Made by a program: the position numbers and the translations under genes
Source: Bacillus licheniformis DSM 13 = ATCC 14580
GTDB lineage: Bacteria > Bacillota > Bacilli > Bacillales > Bacillaceae
Assembly (NCBI RefSeq): GCF_000011645.1
Contig: NC_006270.3
Span: 677,001 to 741,000, forward strand
Direction of reading: 5' to 3'
DNA: 64,000 nt
The notes under the pieces: generated by a model
The model's database searches: none
What the model saw: only the letters and a program-made list of their open reading frames with translations
Told to the model about the DNA's origin: nothing
Shown here: positions 17,778 to 27,125 of the stretch, one piece after another
Layout: every line of letters starts with the position of its first letter
Position numbering within the stretch: position 1 is the stretch's first letter

Positions 17778-17947
17778 TTTCCAATTCATCAAAATCGGAA
17801 CCTTCCGCCTTCGTTTTTCGTCATATATAAGGGCTGCTGCATCTATGATAAAAAGAGGTTTGTCTTGACTGTTTCACACAGCTTATGTAATTTATAAAAG
17901 TGCTTTTCATTTATGTAAAGCTTTTGAATAGAAGAGGAGTTGCTTAT

Positions 17948-18706
17948 ATGATTGAAGAACATCACAAACGAAACGAAGATGATATAGAACAAGAACCTGC
18001 TTCGAGGATGTCGAGGAATTCCCGGAAAAAAGCGAAGAAGAGCAAGGAGACGAATCCGTCTGCAGCAAAAGTCAAATCGGTGATGGAGAGTGTGATTGCC
18101 GCTTTGTTCCGTTATTTCAGCTTTGTGCTCGATATTTTAAAGTCCCCGGTGCGCACTGCACTTGATTATGACCGGTCTTATTTTAAGTATTCCGTTATTT
18201 CAATGACGCTTTTAGCTGTTTTCTTTTCGCTCGGCAACTTTTATCAGCTGCTTGCGGGCCGGGGGAGAATTCTCGGGTTCGGCGTGTCGGTGCCGTTTAT
18301 GGAAGTGTTTTTGGTTGTGTTTATCTACTGCATGGCTTTCATGTTTTGGATGGCGGCAGCGAGCTGGGCTGTATCGAATTTTATGCTCAGGTATAAAGCT
18401 TCATTTTTCGATATCACGGCAAAGTACGGCTCTTTACTGGTTCCGTTTATCGTCCCTGCCGCTCTGTGGATGATTTTCGCGATTATCAACTTCACGGCCG
18501 CGACGGTGATTCTCTCGATCGTCATCTTTATGGGATTGACCTTCGGCACTTTTACATTGATTCAATCAATTTATGAAAAAAGCGAAAAACCGCGGTTTGA
18601 CCTGATGTACTGCGTGTTTACCGTCTTTTTGCTTGAATTGGTATTCGTTGGGGCAACTTGGAAGCTGGTGGGCGGATACTTGCTGTCCTCGCTTATCCCT
18701 GTATAA
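17948..18706 (+). CDS. yebC: YIP1-like membrane protein YebC
   Basis: A 252-residue protein with a charged, lysine-rich N-terminal 60 residues and five or so membrane segments from residue about 85 on. It matches B. subtilis YebC by place and general layout (not the unrelated E. coli transcription factor of that name). The ATG at 17948 follows AGAGGAG; an in-frame ATG 16 codons upstream has no ribosome site. Function unknown. A terminator follows it. Confidence 0.85.
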   Translation: MIEEHHKRNEDDIEQEPASRMSRNSRKKAKKSKETNPSAAKVKSVMESVIAALFRYFSFVLDILKSPVRTALDYDRSYFKYSVISMTLLAVFFSLGNFYQLLAGRGRILGFGVSVPFMEVFLVVFIYCMAFMFWMAAASWAVSNFMLRYKASFFDITAKYGSLLVPFIVPAALWMIFAIINFTAATVILSIVIFMGLTFGTFTLIQSIYEKSEKPRFDLMYCVFTVFLLELVFVGATWKLVGGYLLSSLIPV

Positions 18707-18713
18707 GGAGATA

Positions 18714-18747
18714 CAGCCGGTTCTTTAAGAAGAACCGGTTTTTTCTT
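18714..18747 (+). terminator. Terminator of yebC
   Basis: The hairpin AACCGGTTCTT read as AGCCGGTTCTT / AAGAACCGGTT is followed by a T-run. Confidence 0.85.
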
Positions 18748-18762
18748 AACATTAATTCTGAG

Positions 18763-18792
18763 TTGACTCATAAGAATAATATGTATTATATT
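18763..18792 (+). promoter_or_regulatory. Promoter with overlapping palindrome before yebD
   Basis: TTGACT, 17-18 bases, TTATAT/TATATT. The spacer holds the AT-rich imperfect palindrome AATAATATGTATTAT, where a Fur-type repressor could bind. The Fur idea rests mainly on the family of the downstream protein. Confidence 0.5.
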
Positions 18793-18827
18793 GTAACCAA
18801 TCATACGAACGGATGGGGGAGTGATCG

Positions 18828-19016
18828 ATGGCTAACTTTCTTCGAAAAGCTGTAAAGCAAAAAAAGGAGTATTTAATCAGGCAGCTCGCAAAACCAGGAC
18901 GGCTGGACAATTTGAAAGACCTCTCGTCATACACGCTGAGCGATTTGGAAAAGGAACACCGGAAGCTGCACAAATTAGATGAAGTTCGTCAGCGGGATCA
19001 TAAACACCAGCTCTAA
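18828..19016 (+). CDS. yebD: FbpA-like small basic protein (YebD position)
   Basis: A 62-residue, lysine/arginine-rich cytoplasmic protein. The pattern KKEYLIRQLAKPGR then SYTLSDLEKEHRKLH looks like the Fur-regulated basic protein A family, small proteins in B. subtilis that adjust iron use together with the small RNA FsrA. The ATG follows GGGGGAGTGATCG. It has its own promoter and terminator. The position between yebC and yebE corresponds to B. subtilis yebD. The family assignment is by pattern only; a role in iron sparing is inference. Confidence 0.7.
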   Translation: MANFLRKAVKQKKEYLIRQLAKPGRLDNLKDLSSYTLSDLEKEHRKLHKLDEVRQRDHKHQL

Positions 19017-19042
19017 GGACGTTCATTTGAACGTCTTTTTTA
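19016..19042 (+). terminator. Terminator of yebD
   Basis: The perfect hairpin GACGTTCA / TGAACGTC is followed by six T. Confidence 0.88.
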
Positions 19043-19139
19043 ATGGCGTTTAAATGCTTTGAAACCGGCAGAAAAAGGGTAAACTGATGGAAGTGAGCAA
19101 TGTCGAAAAATTTTGTGGTGAAGCAGGGCCATTACAGGA

Positions 19140-19168
19140 TTGTGTATGGAGAATTTCTCTAGTAGAAT
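19140..19168 (+). promoter_or_regulatory. Sigma-A promoter of yebE-yebG
   Basis: TTGTGT, 17 bases, TAGAAT, about 35 bases before the yebE TTG start. Confidence 0.6.
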
Positions 19169-19201
19169 ATGATTGCTTTGCATCTAAAGGAGGGATTTCA
19201 A

Positions 19202-19756
19202 TTGCTTCACTCAGCACTATTGAACGGTGTGATCATGGTTGGAATTATTCTGGTTATCAATATTATATATGTAACGTTTTTAACCCTTCGCATGATACTG
19301 ACTCTAAAAGGCCAGCGGTATCTCGCCGCTTTTATCGGGACAATCGAAATGCTTGTTTACGTCGTCGGGCTGGGTCTTGTTTTAGATAATTTAAATCAAA
19401 TCCAAAACGTGATCGCTTATGCGGTTGGATTTGGAATCGGCATCATCGTCGGCACGAAGATTGAAGAAAAGCTCGCTTTGGGCTATATTACCGTTAACGC
19501 CATTACGAAAGAGCTTGATTTGGATCTGCCGAAACAGCTCAGGGAAAAAGGCTACGGGGTCACCCATTGGGTCGTCGGCGGACTTGAGGGAGACAGAACG
19601 GCGATGCAGATTTTGACGCCGAGAAAATACGAGCTGCAGCTGTACGAAACAATTAAATCAATCGATTCAAAAGCATTTATCATTTCCTACGAACCGAAGA
19701 CGATACACGGCGGATTCTGGGTTAAAGCCGTAAAGAAAAGGAGAATTAAAGAATAA
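19202..19756 (+). CDS. yebE: DUF2179 membrane protein YebE
   Basis: A 184-residue protein with three N-terminal membrane segments (about residues 8-90) and a C-terminal cytoplasmic DUF2179 domain with GYGVTHWVVGGLEGDRTAM and AFIISYEPKTIHGGF. DUF2179 domains are thought to bind small ligands. The TTG at 19202 follows an excellent AAAGGAGGG site and gives the B. subtilis length; an upstream in-frame ATG (19169) overlaps the promoter. It is translationally coupled to yebG by a one-base overlap. Confidence 0.9.
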   Translation: MLHSALLNGVIMVGIILVINIIYVTFLTLRMILTLKGQRYLAAFIGTIEMLVYVVGLGLVLDNLNQIQNVIAYAVGFGIGIIVGTKIEEKLALGYITVNAITKELDLDLPKQLREKGYGVTHWVVGGLEGDRTAMQILTPRKYELQLYETIKSIDSKAFIISYEPKTIHGGFWVKAVKKRRIKE

Positions 19757-19953
19757 TGACAAAGCCGAAAAAAAAGCGCTTTGAAGTAACGGAAGGCGAA
19801 ACGATCGAAACCGTGTTGACGAAGATGCAGGAAGAAGGCTACACGCCGGTGCGCCGAATGGAGGAGCCGGTCTTCAAAGAAACAAAGGAAAATGGAACGA
19901 TTCAGGTTGTTCCGTGCGGAAGAAAAATTATATTCGAAGGGAAATTACTCTAA
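19756..19953 (+). CDS. yebG: NETI-motif protein YebG
   Basis: A 65-residue soluble protein containing EGETIETVLTKMQEEGYTPV, the short NETI-type motif seen in small Bacillus proteins. It starts at the base where yebE ends and is cotranscribed with it. The purine operon promoter begins immediately after its stop. Function unknown. Confidence 0.88.
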   Translation: MTKPKKKRFEVTEGETIETVLTKMQEEGYTPVRRMEEPVFKETKENGTIQVVPCGRKIIFEGKLL

Positions 19954-19996
19954 ACCCGAACATTAGAACAACAAAATATACTATCGTTCGATAATG
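19952..19996 (+). promoter_or_regulatory. Tandem inverted PurR boxes
   Basis: AAACCCGAACATT (19952-19964) fits the PurBox consensus with a central CCGAAC. An inverted partner, ATTATCGAACGAT on the minus strand, lies at about 19984-19996. PurR binds such pairs and represses purine genes unless PRPP is high. They lie just upstream of the -35. Confidence 0.85.
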
Positions 19997-19999
19997 TCG

Positions 20000-20028
20000 T
20001 TGACATTATCACAGTCCGTTGTTAAGAT
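20000..20028 (+). promoter_or_regulatory. Sigma-A promoter of the pur operon
   Basis: Perfect TTGACA, 17 bases, TAAGAT, directly after the PurR boxes. Confidence 0.88.
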
Positions 20029-20043
20029 AAACATGACATGAAA

Positions 20044-20236
20044 ACACATCCTCATATAATCTTGGGAATATGGCCCATAAGTCTCTACCCGATGACCGTA
20101 AATCATCGGACTATGCAGGAAAGTGGACAATAAACTGACATGGAGATCGCGAGAAGCGGACTAACTGACGATACACGCGCCATGCCCGGTTTGTGTTGCT
20201 TCCTACAAATGCAATACATGCCGGGCTTTTTATTTG
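20044..20236 (+). ncRNA. Guanine riboswitch with terminator, pur operon leader
   Basis: The aptamer (20044-20122) shows CTCATATAATC, GGAATATGGCCC, AAGTCTCTACC, CCGTAAA and GGACTATG; the C in GACTA marks guanine recognition. A long terminator hairpin follows (GCCCGG...CCGGGC, about 20180-20230, then T-run). Guanine or hypoxanthine binding should cause early termination, as in B. subtilis purE. Confidence 0.96.
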
Positions 20237-20270
20237 CGAAGAATAACAGCTAAAGGTGGGACAAAAGGAT

Positions 20271-20759
20271 ATGCAGCCTCTTCTTGGTGTTATCATGGGA
20301 AGCACATCTGACTGGGAAACGATGAAACATGCCTGCGGCATACTCGATGAACTGGGAATTCCGTTCGAAAAAAAGGTCGTTTCCGCACATCGGACGCCTG
20401 ATTTAATGTTTGAATATGCCGAAAAGGCTCGGGAAAGAGGCTTGAAAGTCATCATTGCCGGAGCGGGCGGAGCCGCTCACCTGCCGGGAATGGTCGCAGC
20501 CAAAACGACGCTGCCCGTCATCGGTGTGCCGGTTCAGTCAAAAGCGCTGAACGGTCTCGATTCGCTGCTTTCAATCGTTCAAATGCCGGGCGGAGTACCC
20601 GTTGCGACCGTTGCCATCGGCAAAGCGGGAGCGGTCAACGCAGGACTGCTTGCGGCGCAGATTTTGTCAGCTTTTGACAAAGAGCTTGCCGAAAGATTGG
20701 ACGAACGAAGGGAAAGCATCAGACAAACCGTGTTGGAAAGCAGTGATCAGCTTGTATAA
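20271..20759 (+). CDS. purE: N5-carboxyaminoimidazole ribonucleotide mutase PurE
   Basis: A 162-residue enzyme that moves the carboxylate of N5-CAIR to give CAIR in IMP synthesis. The class I signature GSTSDW is at 10-15 and SAHRTP at 38-43, with GAGGAAHLPGMVA in the active-site loop. The ATG at 20271 gives the B. subtilis length; a GTG five codons earlier overlaps the ribosome site. First gene of the twelve-gene pur operon, overlapping purK by a few bases. Confidence 0.96.
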   Translation: MQPLLGVIMGSTSDWETMKHACGILDELGIPFEKKVVSAHRTPDLMFEYAEKARERGLKVIIAGAGGAAHLPGMVAAKTTLPVIGVPVQSKALNGLDSLLSIVQMPGGVPVATVAIGKAGAVNAGLLAAQILSAFDKELAERLDERRESIRQTVLESSDQLV

Positions 20760-21894
20760 ACAAACGATTTTTCCGGGAGCGACAATCGGCATTATCGGAG
20801 GCGGACAGCTGGGCAAAATGATGGCCGTCGCGGCCAAACAAATGGGCTATAAAATCGCGGTGGTTGATCCTGTTCCTTCATCACCGTGCGGCCAGGTCGC
20901 CGACCTTGAGATTACGGCTAGCTATAATGACGGGGAAGCGATACGGAAGCTTGCCGAAGCGAGCGACGTGATCACTTACGAATTCGAGAACATCGATTAT
21001 GACGCGCTGAACTGGCTGAAGGAGCACGCTTACCTTCCGCAGGGGAGCGAGCTTTTGCTCCTTACGCAAAACAGGGAGACCGAGAAAAAAGCGATTGCAT
21101 CAGCGGGCTGTAAAGTCGCGCCGTACCGGATCATTCACGACCGGGCGGAATTGGAAGCGTCCGTAGCGGAGCTCGGTCTTCCGGCGGTGCTGAAAACTTG
21201 CCGCGGCGGGTATGACGGAAAAGGGCAGCACGTCCTGAAAGAACAAGCACAAATCGGGGAAGCCGCAGCTCTTTTACAGCACGGCACATGCATTTTGGAA
21301 AGCTGGGTTCCTTTCAAAATGGAATTGTCCGTGATCGTGACAAGATCGGTTCACGGAGAGACAACCGTCTTTCCGGCGGCAGAAAACATCCATAAACAAA
21401 ATATTTTATTCCAGAGCATCGTCCCGGCCCGGGTCGATGAGGCGATTCAGGAACAAGCGGCAGCACTTGCCCTCAGGCTTGCCGAAAAGCTTCAGCTTGT
21501 CGGAACACTGGCCGTTGAGCTTTTCCTGAAGGAAGACGGCGGCCTTCTCGTCAATGAACTGGCGCCGCGGCCGCATAATTCCGGCCATTACACCCTTGAT
21601 CTTTGCGAAACGAGCCAGTTTGAACAGCATATTCGTGCGGTCTGCGGGCTGCCGCTCGGTAAAACGGATCTTCTGAAGGAAGGGATGATGGTGAACCTTC
21701 TCGGGGACGAAGTGTACATGGCTGAAGAAGATCCCGAACTTTTAAAAGAAGCGAAGCTTTATATATACGGAAAGCATGAAGTCAAACCAGGCCGCAAAAT
21801 GGGGCACATCACATTTTTAAGAACACCCGACAATGAATGGATCGGGCAGATGACAGAAAAGTGGATTGAAAGAGATGGAGGACGAAAACAATGA
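20752..21894 (+). CDS. purK: N5-carboxyaminoimidazole ribonucleotide synthase PurK
   Basis: A 380-residue ATP-grasp enzyme making N5-CAIR from AIR, ATP and bicarbonate. GIIGGGQLGKMMA opens the pre-ATP-grasp fold, KTCRGGYDGKGQ is the grasp loop, and NELAPRPHNSGH is the C-terminal signature. The start is likely TTG at 20752, inside the purE stop region, as it aligns with the B. subtilis N-terminus; GTG at 20743 is a possible alternative. It overlaps purB by four bases. Confidence 0.95.
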   Translation: MYKQTIFPGATIGIIGGGQLGKMMAVAAKQMGYKIAVVDPVPSSPCGQVADLEITASYNDGEAIRKLAEASDVITYEFENIDYDALNWLKEHAYLPQGSELLLLTQNRETEKKAIASAGCKVAPYRIIHDRAELEASVAELGLPAVLKTCRGGYDGKGQHVLKEQAQIGEAAALLQHGTCILESWVPFKMELSVIVTRSVHGETTVFPAAENIHKQNILFQSIVPARVDEAIQEQAAALALRLAEKLQLVGTLAVELFLKEDGGLLVNELAPRPHNSGHYTLDLCETSQFEQHIRAVCGLPLGKTDLLKEGMMVNLLGDEVYMAEEDPELLKEAKLYIYGKHEVKPGRKMGHITFLRTPDNEWIGQMTEKWIERDGGRKQ

Positions 21895-23186
21895 TCGAAC
21901 GTTATTCAAGACCGGAAATGGCTGCGATTTGGACAGATGAAAACAGATTCCAAGCATGGCTTGAAGTTGAAATACTGGCTTGTGAAGCTTGGGCTGAGCT
22001 CGGCGTCATTCCGAAAGAAGATGTGAAGGTTTTAAGGGAAAAAGCGTCATTTGACATCAACCGCATCTTCGAAATCGAGCAGGACACGCGCCATGATGTC
22101 GTCGCATTTACCCGCGCCGTATCGGAAACGCTTGGCGAAGAGAAAAAATGGGTGCACTACGGACTGACATCAACAGATGTGGTCGATACCGCTCTTTCTT
22201 ATCTATTAAAACAGGCGAACGAGATTTTGCTCAAGGACATTGAGAGGTTTATTGACATCTTGAAAGAAAAAGCAAAGGAACATAAATATACGGTGATGAT
22301 GGGGCGCACACACGGCGTGCATGCAGAACCGACGACATTCGGCTTAAAGCTCGCCCTTTGGTATGAAGAGATGAAGCGCAACCTGGAACGCTTCAAGCAA
22401 GCGAAAGAAGGCATCGAAGTCGGTAAAATCTCAGGCGCCGTCGGAACGTACGCGAACATCGATCCATTCGTCGAGCAGTACGTATGTGAGAAGCTCGGCT
22501 TAAAAGCTGCGCCGATCTCAACGCAGACGCTGCAGCGCGACCGCCACGCCGATTACATGGCTGCACTGGCGCTTGTTGCGACAAGCATCGAGAAATTCGC
22601 CGTTGAGATCCGCGGCCTCCAAAAAAGCGAAACACGCGAGGTCGAAGAATTTTTCGCAAAAGGCCAAAAAGGTTCATCTGCCATGCCGCATAAACGCAAC
22701 CCGATCGGTTCGGAAAACATGACGGGAATGGCGCGCGTCATCCGCGGCTACATGCTGACCGCTTATGAAAATGTACCGCTTTGGCATGAACGCGACATTT
22801 CGCATTCATCAGCAGAGCGCATCATTCTGCCTGATGCGACGATCGCGCTGAATTACATGCTGAACCGCTTCGGCAACATTGTGAAAAACTTGACCGTGTT
22901 CCCTGAAAACATGAAGCGCAACATGGACCGCACACTCGGATTGATCTACTCCCAGCGCGTCCTTCTCGCTCTCATTGATACCGGCATGGCGCGCGAAGAA
23001 GCGTATGACACCGTTCAGCCGAAAGCAATGGAAGCATGGGAGAAACAAGTGCCGTTCCGCCAGCTTGTCGAGGCTGAGGAAAAAATTACGTCCCGACTGT
23101 CTCCGGAACAAATTAACGACTGCTTTGATTACAATTACCACTTGAAAAATGTCGACTACATTTTTGAACGTTTAGGCTTGGCATAG
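21891..23186 (+). CDS. purB: Adenylosuccinate lyase PurB
   Basis: A 431-residue lyase of the fumarase/aspartase superfamily that works twice: SAICAR to AICAR and adenylosuccinate to AMP, releasing fumarate. The flexible signature loop SSAMPHKRNP is at 262-271, TSTDVVDT and GRTHGVHAEPT carry the His residues of the active site. It is co-transcribed within the pur operon, followed by a GC-rich hairpin (about 23188-23216) without T-run before purC. Confidence 0.97.
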   Translation: MIERYSRPEMAAIWTDENRFQAWLEVEILACEAWAELGVIPKEDVKVLREKASFDINRIFEIEQDTRHDVVAFTRAVSETLGEEKKWVHYGLTSTDVVDTALSYLLKQANEILLKDIERFIDILKEKAKEHKYTVMMGRTHGVHAEPTTFGLKLALWYEEMKRNLERFKQAKEGIEVGKISGAVGTYANIDPFVEQYVCEKLGLKAAPISTQTLQRDRHADYMAALALVATSIEKFAVEIRGLQKSETREVEEFFAKGQKGSSAMPHKRNPIGSENMTGMARVIRGYMLTAYENVPLWHERDISHSSAERIILPDATIALNYMLNRFGNIVKNLTVFPENMKRNMDRTLGLIYSQRVLLALIDTGMAREEAYDTVQPKAMEAWEKQVPFRQLVEAEEKITSRLSPEQINDCFDYNYHLKNVDYIFERLGLA

Positions 23187-23260
23187 AATAGACCGCCCGC
23201 TTTTACAGGCGGGGGTCTAAGTGCTTAAATATTTCCAACATTCGGGTTAGGAGGCCTTCT

Positions 23261-23977
23261 GTGAATATTGTGAAAAATGAACTTTTATACGAAGGAAAAG
23301 CGAAAAAGATTTACCGGACGGATGATGACAACACTTTGTTTGTCGAATACAAAAACTCAGCGACGGCTTTTAACGGAGAAAAAAAAGCCGAGATTGACGG
23401 AAAAGGCCGTTTAAATAACGAAATTTCCAGCCTGATTTTCACAAGGCTTCACGAGAAGGGAATCAACAACCACTTTGTTGAACGAATTTCTGAAACGGAG
23501 CAGCTCATTAAAAAAGTGACGATCATCCCGCTTGAAGTCGTTGTCCGCAATGTCGTTGCCGGAAGCATGTCCAAAAGGCTCGGCATTCCGGAAGGCACGG
23601 AGCTGGGGCAGCCGATTATCGAGTTTTACTACAAGGATGACGCGCTCGGTGATCCGTTGATCACAGAAGACCATATCCGGATTTTAAAAGCAGCTGAGCC
23701 TGAACAGGTGGAGAAAATCAAATCGATTACGAGACAGGTAAACGAAGAGCTGCAGACGATTTTCGCGGCTTGCGATGTCAGATTGATAGATTTCAAGCTT
23801 GAGTTCGGGCTCGATAAAGACGGCGAGGTCCTGCTGGCCGATGAGATTTCCCCGGATACGTGCCGGCTGTGGGATCAAGAAACGAATGAAAAGCTTGATA
23901 AAGATGTGTTCAGAAGAAATCTGGGCGGATTGACGGATGCATACGAAGAAATATTCAAAAGACTTGGAGGCATGTAA
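23261..23977 (+). CDS. purC: SAICAR synthase PurC
   Basis: A 238-residue ATP-dependent ligase joining CAIR and aspartate. Motifs: YEGKAKKIY at the start, VRNVVAGS, and DFKLEFGLD with DEISPDTCRLWD. The GTG at 23261 follows TTAGGAGG. Sits between purB and purS. Confidence 0.97.
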   Translation: MNIVKNELLYEGKAKKIYRTDDDNTLFVEYKNSATAFNGEKKAEIDGKGRLNNEISSLIFTRLHEKGINNHFVERISETEQLIKKVTIIPLEVVVRNVVAGSMSKRLGIPEGTELGQPIIEFYYKDDALGDPLITEDHIRILKAAEPEQVEKIKSITRQVNEELQTIFAACDVRLIDFKLEFGLDKDGEVLLADEISPDTCRLWDQETNEKLDKDVFRRNLGGLTDAYEEIFKRLGGM

Positions 23978-23978
23978 T

Positions 23979-24233
23979 ATGTACAAAGTGAAAGTGTATG
24001 TCAGCTTAAAAGAGAGTGTTTTAGATCCTCAGGGGAGCGCCGTTCAGCATGCTTTGCACAGCATGTCCTACAAAGAAGTTCAGGACGTCCGCATCGGCAA
24101 ATACATGGAGCTCACAATCGAAAAATCGGACCGCGACCTTGACGTTCTCGTCAAAGAAATGTGCGAAAAACTTTTGGCCAACACGGTGATTGAAGATTAC
24201 AGATACGAAGTCGAGGAGGTTGTCGCACAGTGA
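23979..24233 (+). CDS. purS: FGAM synthase subunit PurS
   Basis: An 84-residue small subunit of the three-part formylglycinamidine ribonucleotide synthase, bridging PurQ and PurL. It reads MYKVKVYVSLKESVLDPQG at its start, the typical PurS opening. The ATG at 23979 is right after the purC stop, preceded by GGAGG within purC. Overlaps purQ by four bases. Confidence 0.96.
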   Translation: MYKVKVYVSLKESVLDPQGSAVQHALHSMSYKEVQDVRIGKYMELTIEKSDRDLDVLVKEMCEKLLANTVIEDYRYEVEEVVAQ

Positions 24234-24913
24234 AATTTGCGGTGATTGTGCTGCCTGGCTCAAACTGCGATATCGATATGTTCCACGCGATTAAGGATGA
24301 GCTTGGCGAAGAAGCTGAATACGTCTGGCATACAGAAACAAGTCTTGATGAATATGACGGCGTCCTCATTCCGGGAGGATTCTCATACGGTGATTATTTA
24401 AGATGCGGCGCGATCGCCCGCTTCGCAAATATTATGCCGGCCGTCAAAAAAGCGGCTGAAGAAGGGAAGCCGGTGCTCGGCGTCTGCAACGGATTTCAAA
24501 TTTTGCAGGAGCTCGGTCTTTTGCCGGGCGCAATGAGACGCAACAAAGATTTGAAATTTATCTGCCGTCCGGTTGAACTGATCGTCCAAAACAATGAAAC
24601 GCTTTTTACATCTTCCTACGGCAAAGGCGAATCCATCACGATTCCGGTCGCTCACGGCGAAGGAAACTTCTACTGTGATGAAGAAACGCTTGCCGGATTA
24701 CAAGAAAACAATCAAATCGCTTTCACATACGGAACGGATATCAACGGAAGCGTCGCCGATATTGCAGGCGTCGTCAATGAAAAAGGCAATGTATTAGGCA
24801 TGATGCCTCACCCAGAACGCGCAGTCGATTCTCTGCTCGGAAGCGCCGACGGTCTTAAACTGTTTCAATCTATCGTGAAAAATTGGAGGGAAACTCATGT
24901 CGCTACTGCTTGA
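24230..24913 (+). CDS. purQ: FGAM synthase glutaminase subunit PurQ
   Basis: A 227-residue class I glutamine amidotransferase supplying ammonia to PurL. The nucleophile is Cys86 in GVCNGFQ, and MPHPERA gives the His and Glu of the triad. The GTG start overlaps the purS stop; the 3' end overlaps purL by 17 bases. Confidence 0.97.
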
Positions 24914-27125
24914 ACCAAGTCAAGAACAAATTAAGGAAGAGAAACTTTATCAGCAAATGGGTGTCAGCGATGACGAGTTTGCCATGATTGAATCGATTCT
25001 CGGAAGGCTTCCAAACTATACGGAAATCGGGATTTTTTCAGTCATGTGGTCAGAGCACTGCAGCTACAAAAATTCCAAGCCGATCCTGAAAAAGTTCCCG
25101 ACAAAAGGCGAACGCGTCCTGCAAGGACCGGGGGAAGGCGCAGGAATCGTCGATATCGGCGACAATCAGGCGGTTGTCTTCAAAATCGAATCGCACAACC
25201 ATCCGTCAGCGATTGAGCCTTATCAGGGAGCTGCAACGGGTGTGGGCGGCATCATCCGCGACGTCTTTTCAATGGGCGCGCGTCCCATCGCTGTTTTGAA
25301 CTCTCTCCGGTTTGGCGAACTCACTTCACCGCGTGTGAAGTACTTGTTTGAAGAAGTAGTCGCGGGCATTGCCGGATACGGAAACTGCATCGGCATTCCG
25401 ACCGTTGGCGGGGAAGTTCAGTTTGACGGCTGCTATGAAGGCAATCCGCTTGTCAACGCGATGTGTGTCGGTTTAATCAACCATGAAGATATTAAAAAAG
25501 GGCAGGCGAAAGGCGTCGGCAATACCGTCATGTACGTCGGCGCGAAAACGGGGCGCGACGGCATCCACGGCGCAACGTTCGCCTCAGAGGAAATGTCTGA
25601 CCAATCAGAAGAAAAGCGCTCGGCCGTTCAAGTCGGCGATCCGTTCATGGAGAAGCTGCTTCTTGAAGCGTGTCTGGAAGTCATCAAATCTGACGCTTTG
25701 GTCGGTATTCAGGACATGGGTGCGGCAGGCCTGACAAGTTCAAGCGCGGAAATGGCATCCAAAGCCGGGTCTGGGATCGAGATGAACCTTGACTTGATTC
25801 CGCAGCGCGAAACAGGCATGACGCCGTACGAAATGATGCTTTCGGAATCCCAGGAGCGCATGCTTTTGGTTATCGAACGCGGCCGCGAACAGGAAATCAT
25901 CGATATTTTTGACAAGTACGATCTTGAAGCCGTTGCTGTCGGCCATGTGACTGATGACAAGATGCTGCGCCTTTTCCATAACGGAGAAATGGTTGCCGAG
26001 CTTCCGGTCGATGCTCTTGCAGAGGAAGCGCCTGTTTACCATAAGCCGTCAAAAGTACCGGATTATTACAAAGAGTTCCTTGAAACAGACGTCCCTGCAC
26101 CAAAAGTCGAAGATGCGAAAGAAACGCTTCTCGAGCTGCTAAAGCAGCCGACCATTGCGAGCAAAGAATGGGTTTATGACCAATATGACTACATGGTCAG
26201 GACGAACACGGTTGTCGCACCGGGCTCTGATGCAGCCGTCCTCAGGATTCGCGGCACGAAAAAAGCGCTCGCCATGACAACGGACTGCAATGCCCGCTAC
26301 TTGTACCTTGATCCGGAAACAGGCGGGAAAATCGCCGTCGCAGAAGCGGCCCGCAATATCGTCTGCTCCGGAGCAGAACCGCTTGCCGTTACGGATAACC
26401 TCAACTTTGGAAATCCGGAAAAGCCGGAGATCTTCTGGCAGATCGAAAAAGCGGCAGACGGGATCAGCGAGGCGTGCAACGTGCTCAGCACACCGGTCAT
26501 CGGCGGAAACGTCTCTCTCTACAACGAATCAAACGGAAGCGCGATCTACCCGACGCCTGTCATCGGAATGGTCGGACTGATCGAAGATACGGAGCATATT
26601 ACGACACAGCACTTTAAAGCAGCGGGCGATTTGATTTATGTCATCGGCGAAACATTCCCTGAGTTCGCCGGAAGCGAGCTGCAAAAACTGACCGAAGGAA
26701 AGATTTACGGCAAAGCGCCTGCGATTGACCTGGAAGTCGAACAATCGCGTCAAAAAGCTCTTCTGAAAGCGATCCGCTCCGGACTCGTTCAATCGGCGCA
26801 TGACGTCTCAGAAGGCGGCATCGGCGTGGCGCTGGCGGAAAGCGTTATATCTTCTCAAAGGCTCGGCGCCCATGTGACGCTTGCAGGCGAACCTGCATTG
26901 TTATTCAGCGAAACACAATCACGGTTTATCGTCTCTGTGAAAAAAGACCATCAAGAAGCGTTCGAAAAGCTTGTCAAAGACGCCGATCTAATCGGTGAAG
27001 TAACGTCAGACAGCGTGCTGGCTGTTCAAAGCCAGGAAGGACAACAATGGATTCATGCGCAGACAGAAGAGCTCGAAAGCGCATGGAAAGGAGCTATCCC
27101 ATGCTTGCTGAAATCAAAGGCTTAA
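24897..27125 (+). CDS. purL: FGAM synthase catalytic subunit PurL
   Basis: A 742-residue small-type PurL that forms FGAM from FGAR, ATP and ammonia. [20 protein letters not shown] is the ATP-site signature in the first half; a second AIRS-like half contains [12 protein letters not shown] and [10 protein letters not shown]. Works with PurS and PurQ. Overlaps the purF start by 25 bases. Confidence 0.97.

Noticed and set aside
19087..19389. A 100-codon frame overlapping the yebE promoter and start
   Set aside because: It runs through the promoter and the yebE ribosome site in another frame and reads as low-quality protein; yebE explains the region.
23188..23216. A GC-rich hairpin between purB and purC as an operon terminator
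   Set aside because: No T-run follows, and the genes are one operon in relatives; it may be an RNA-processing or stability element.
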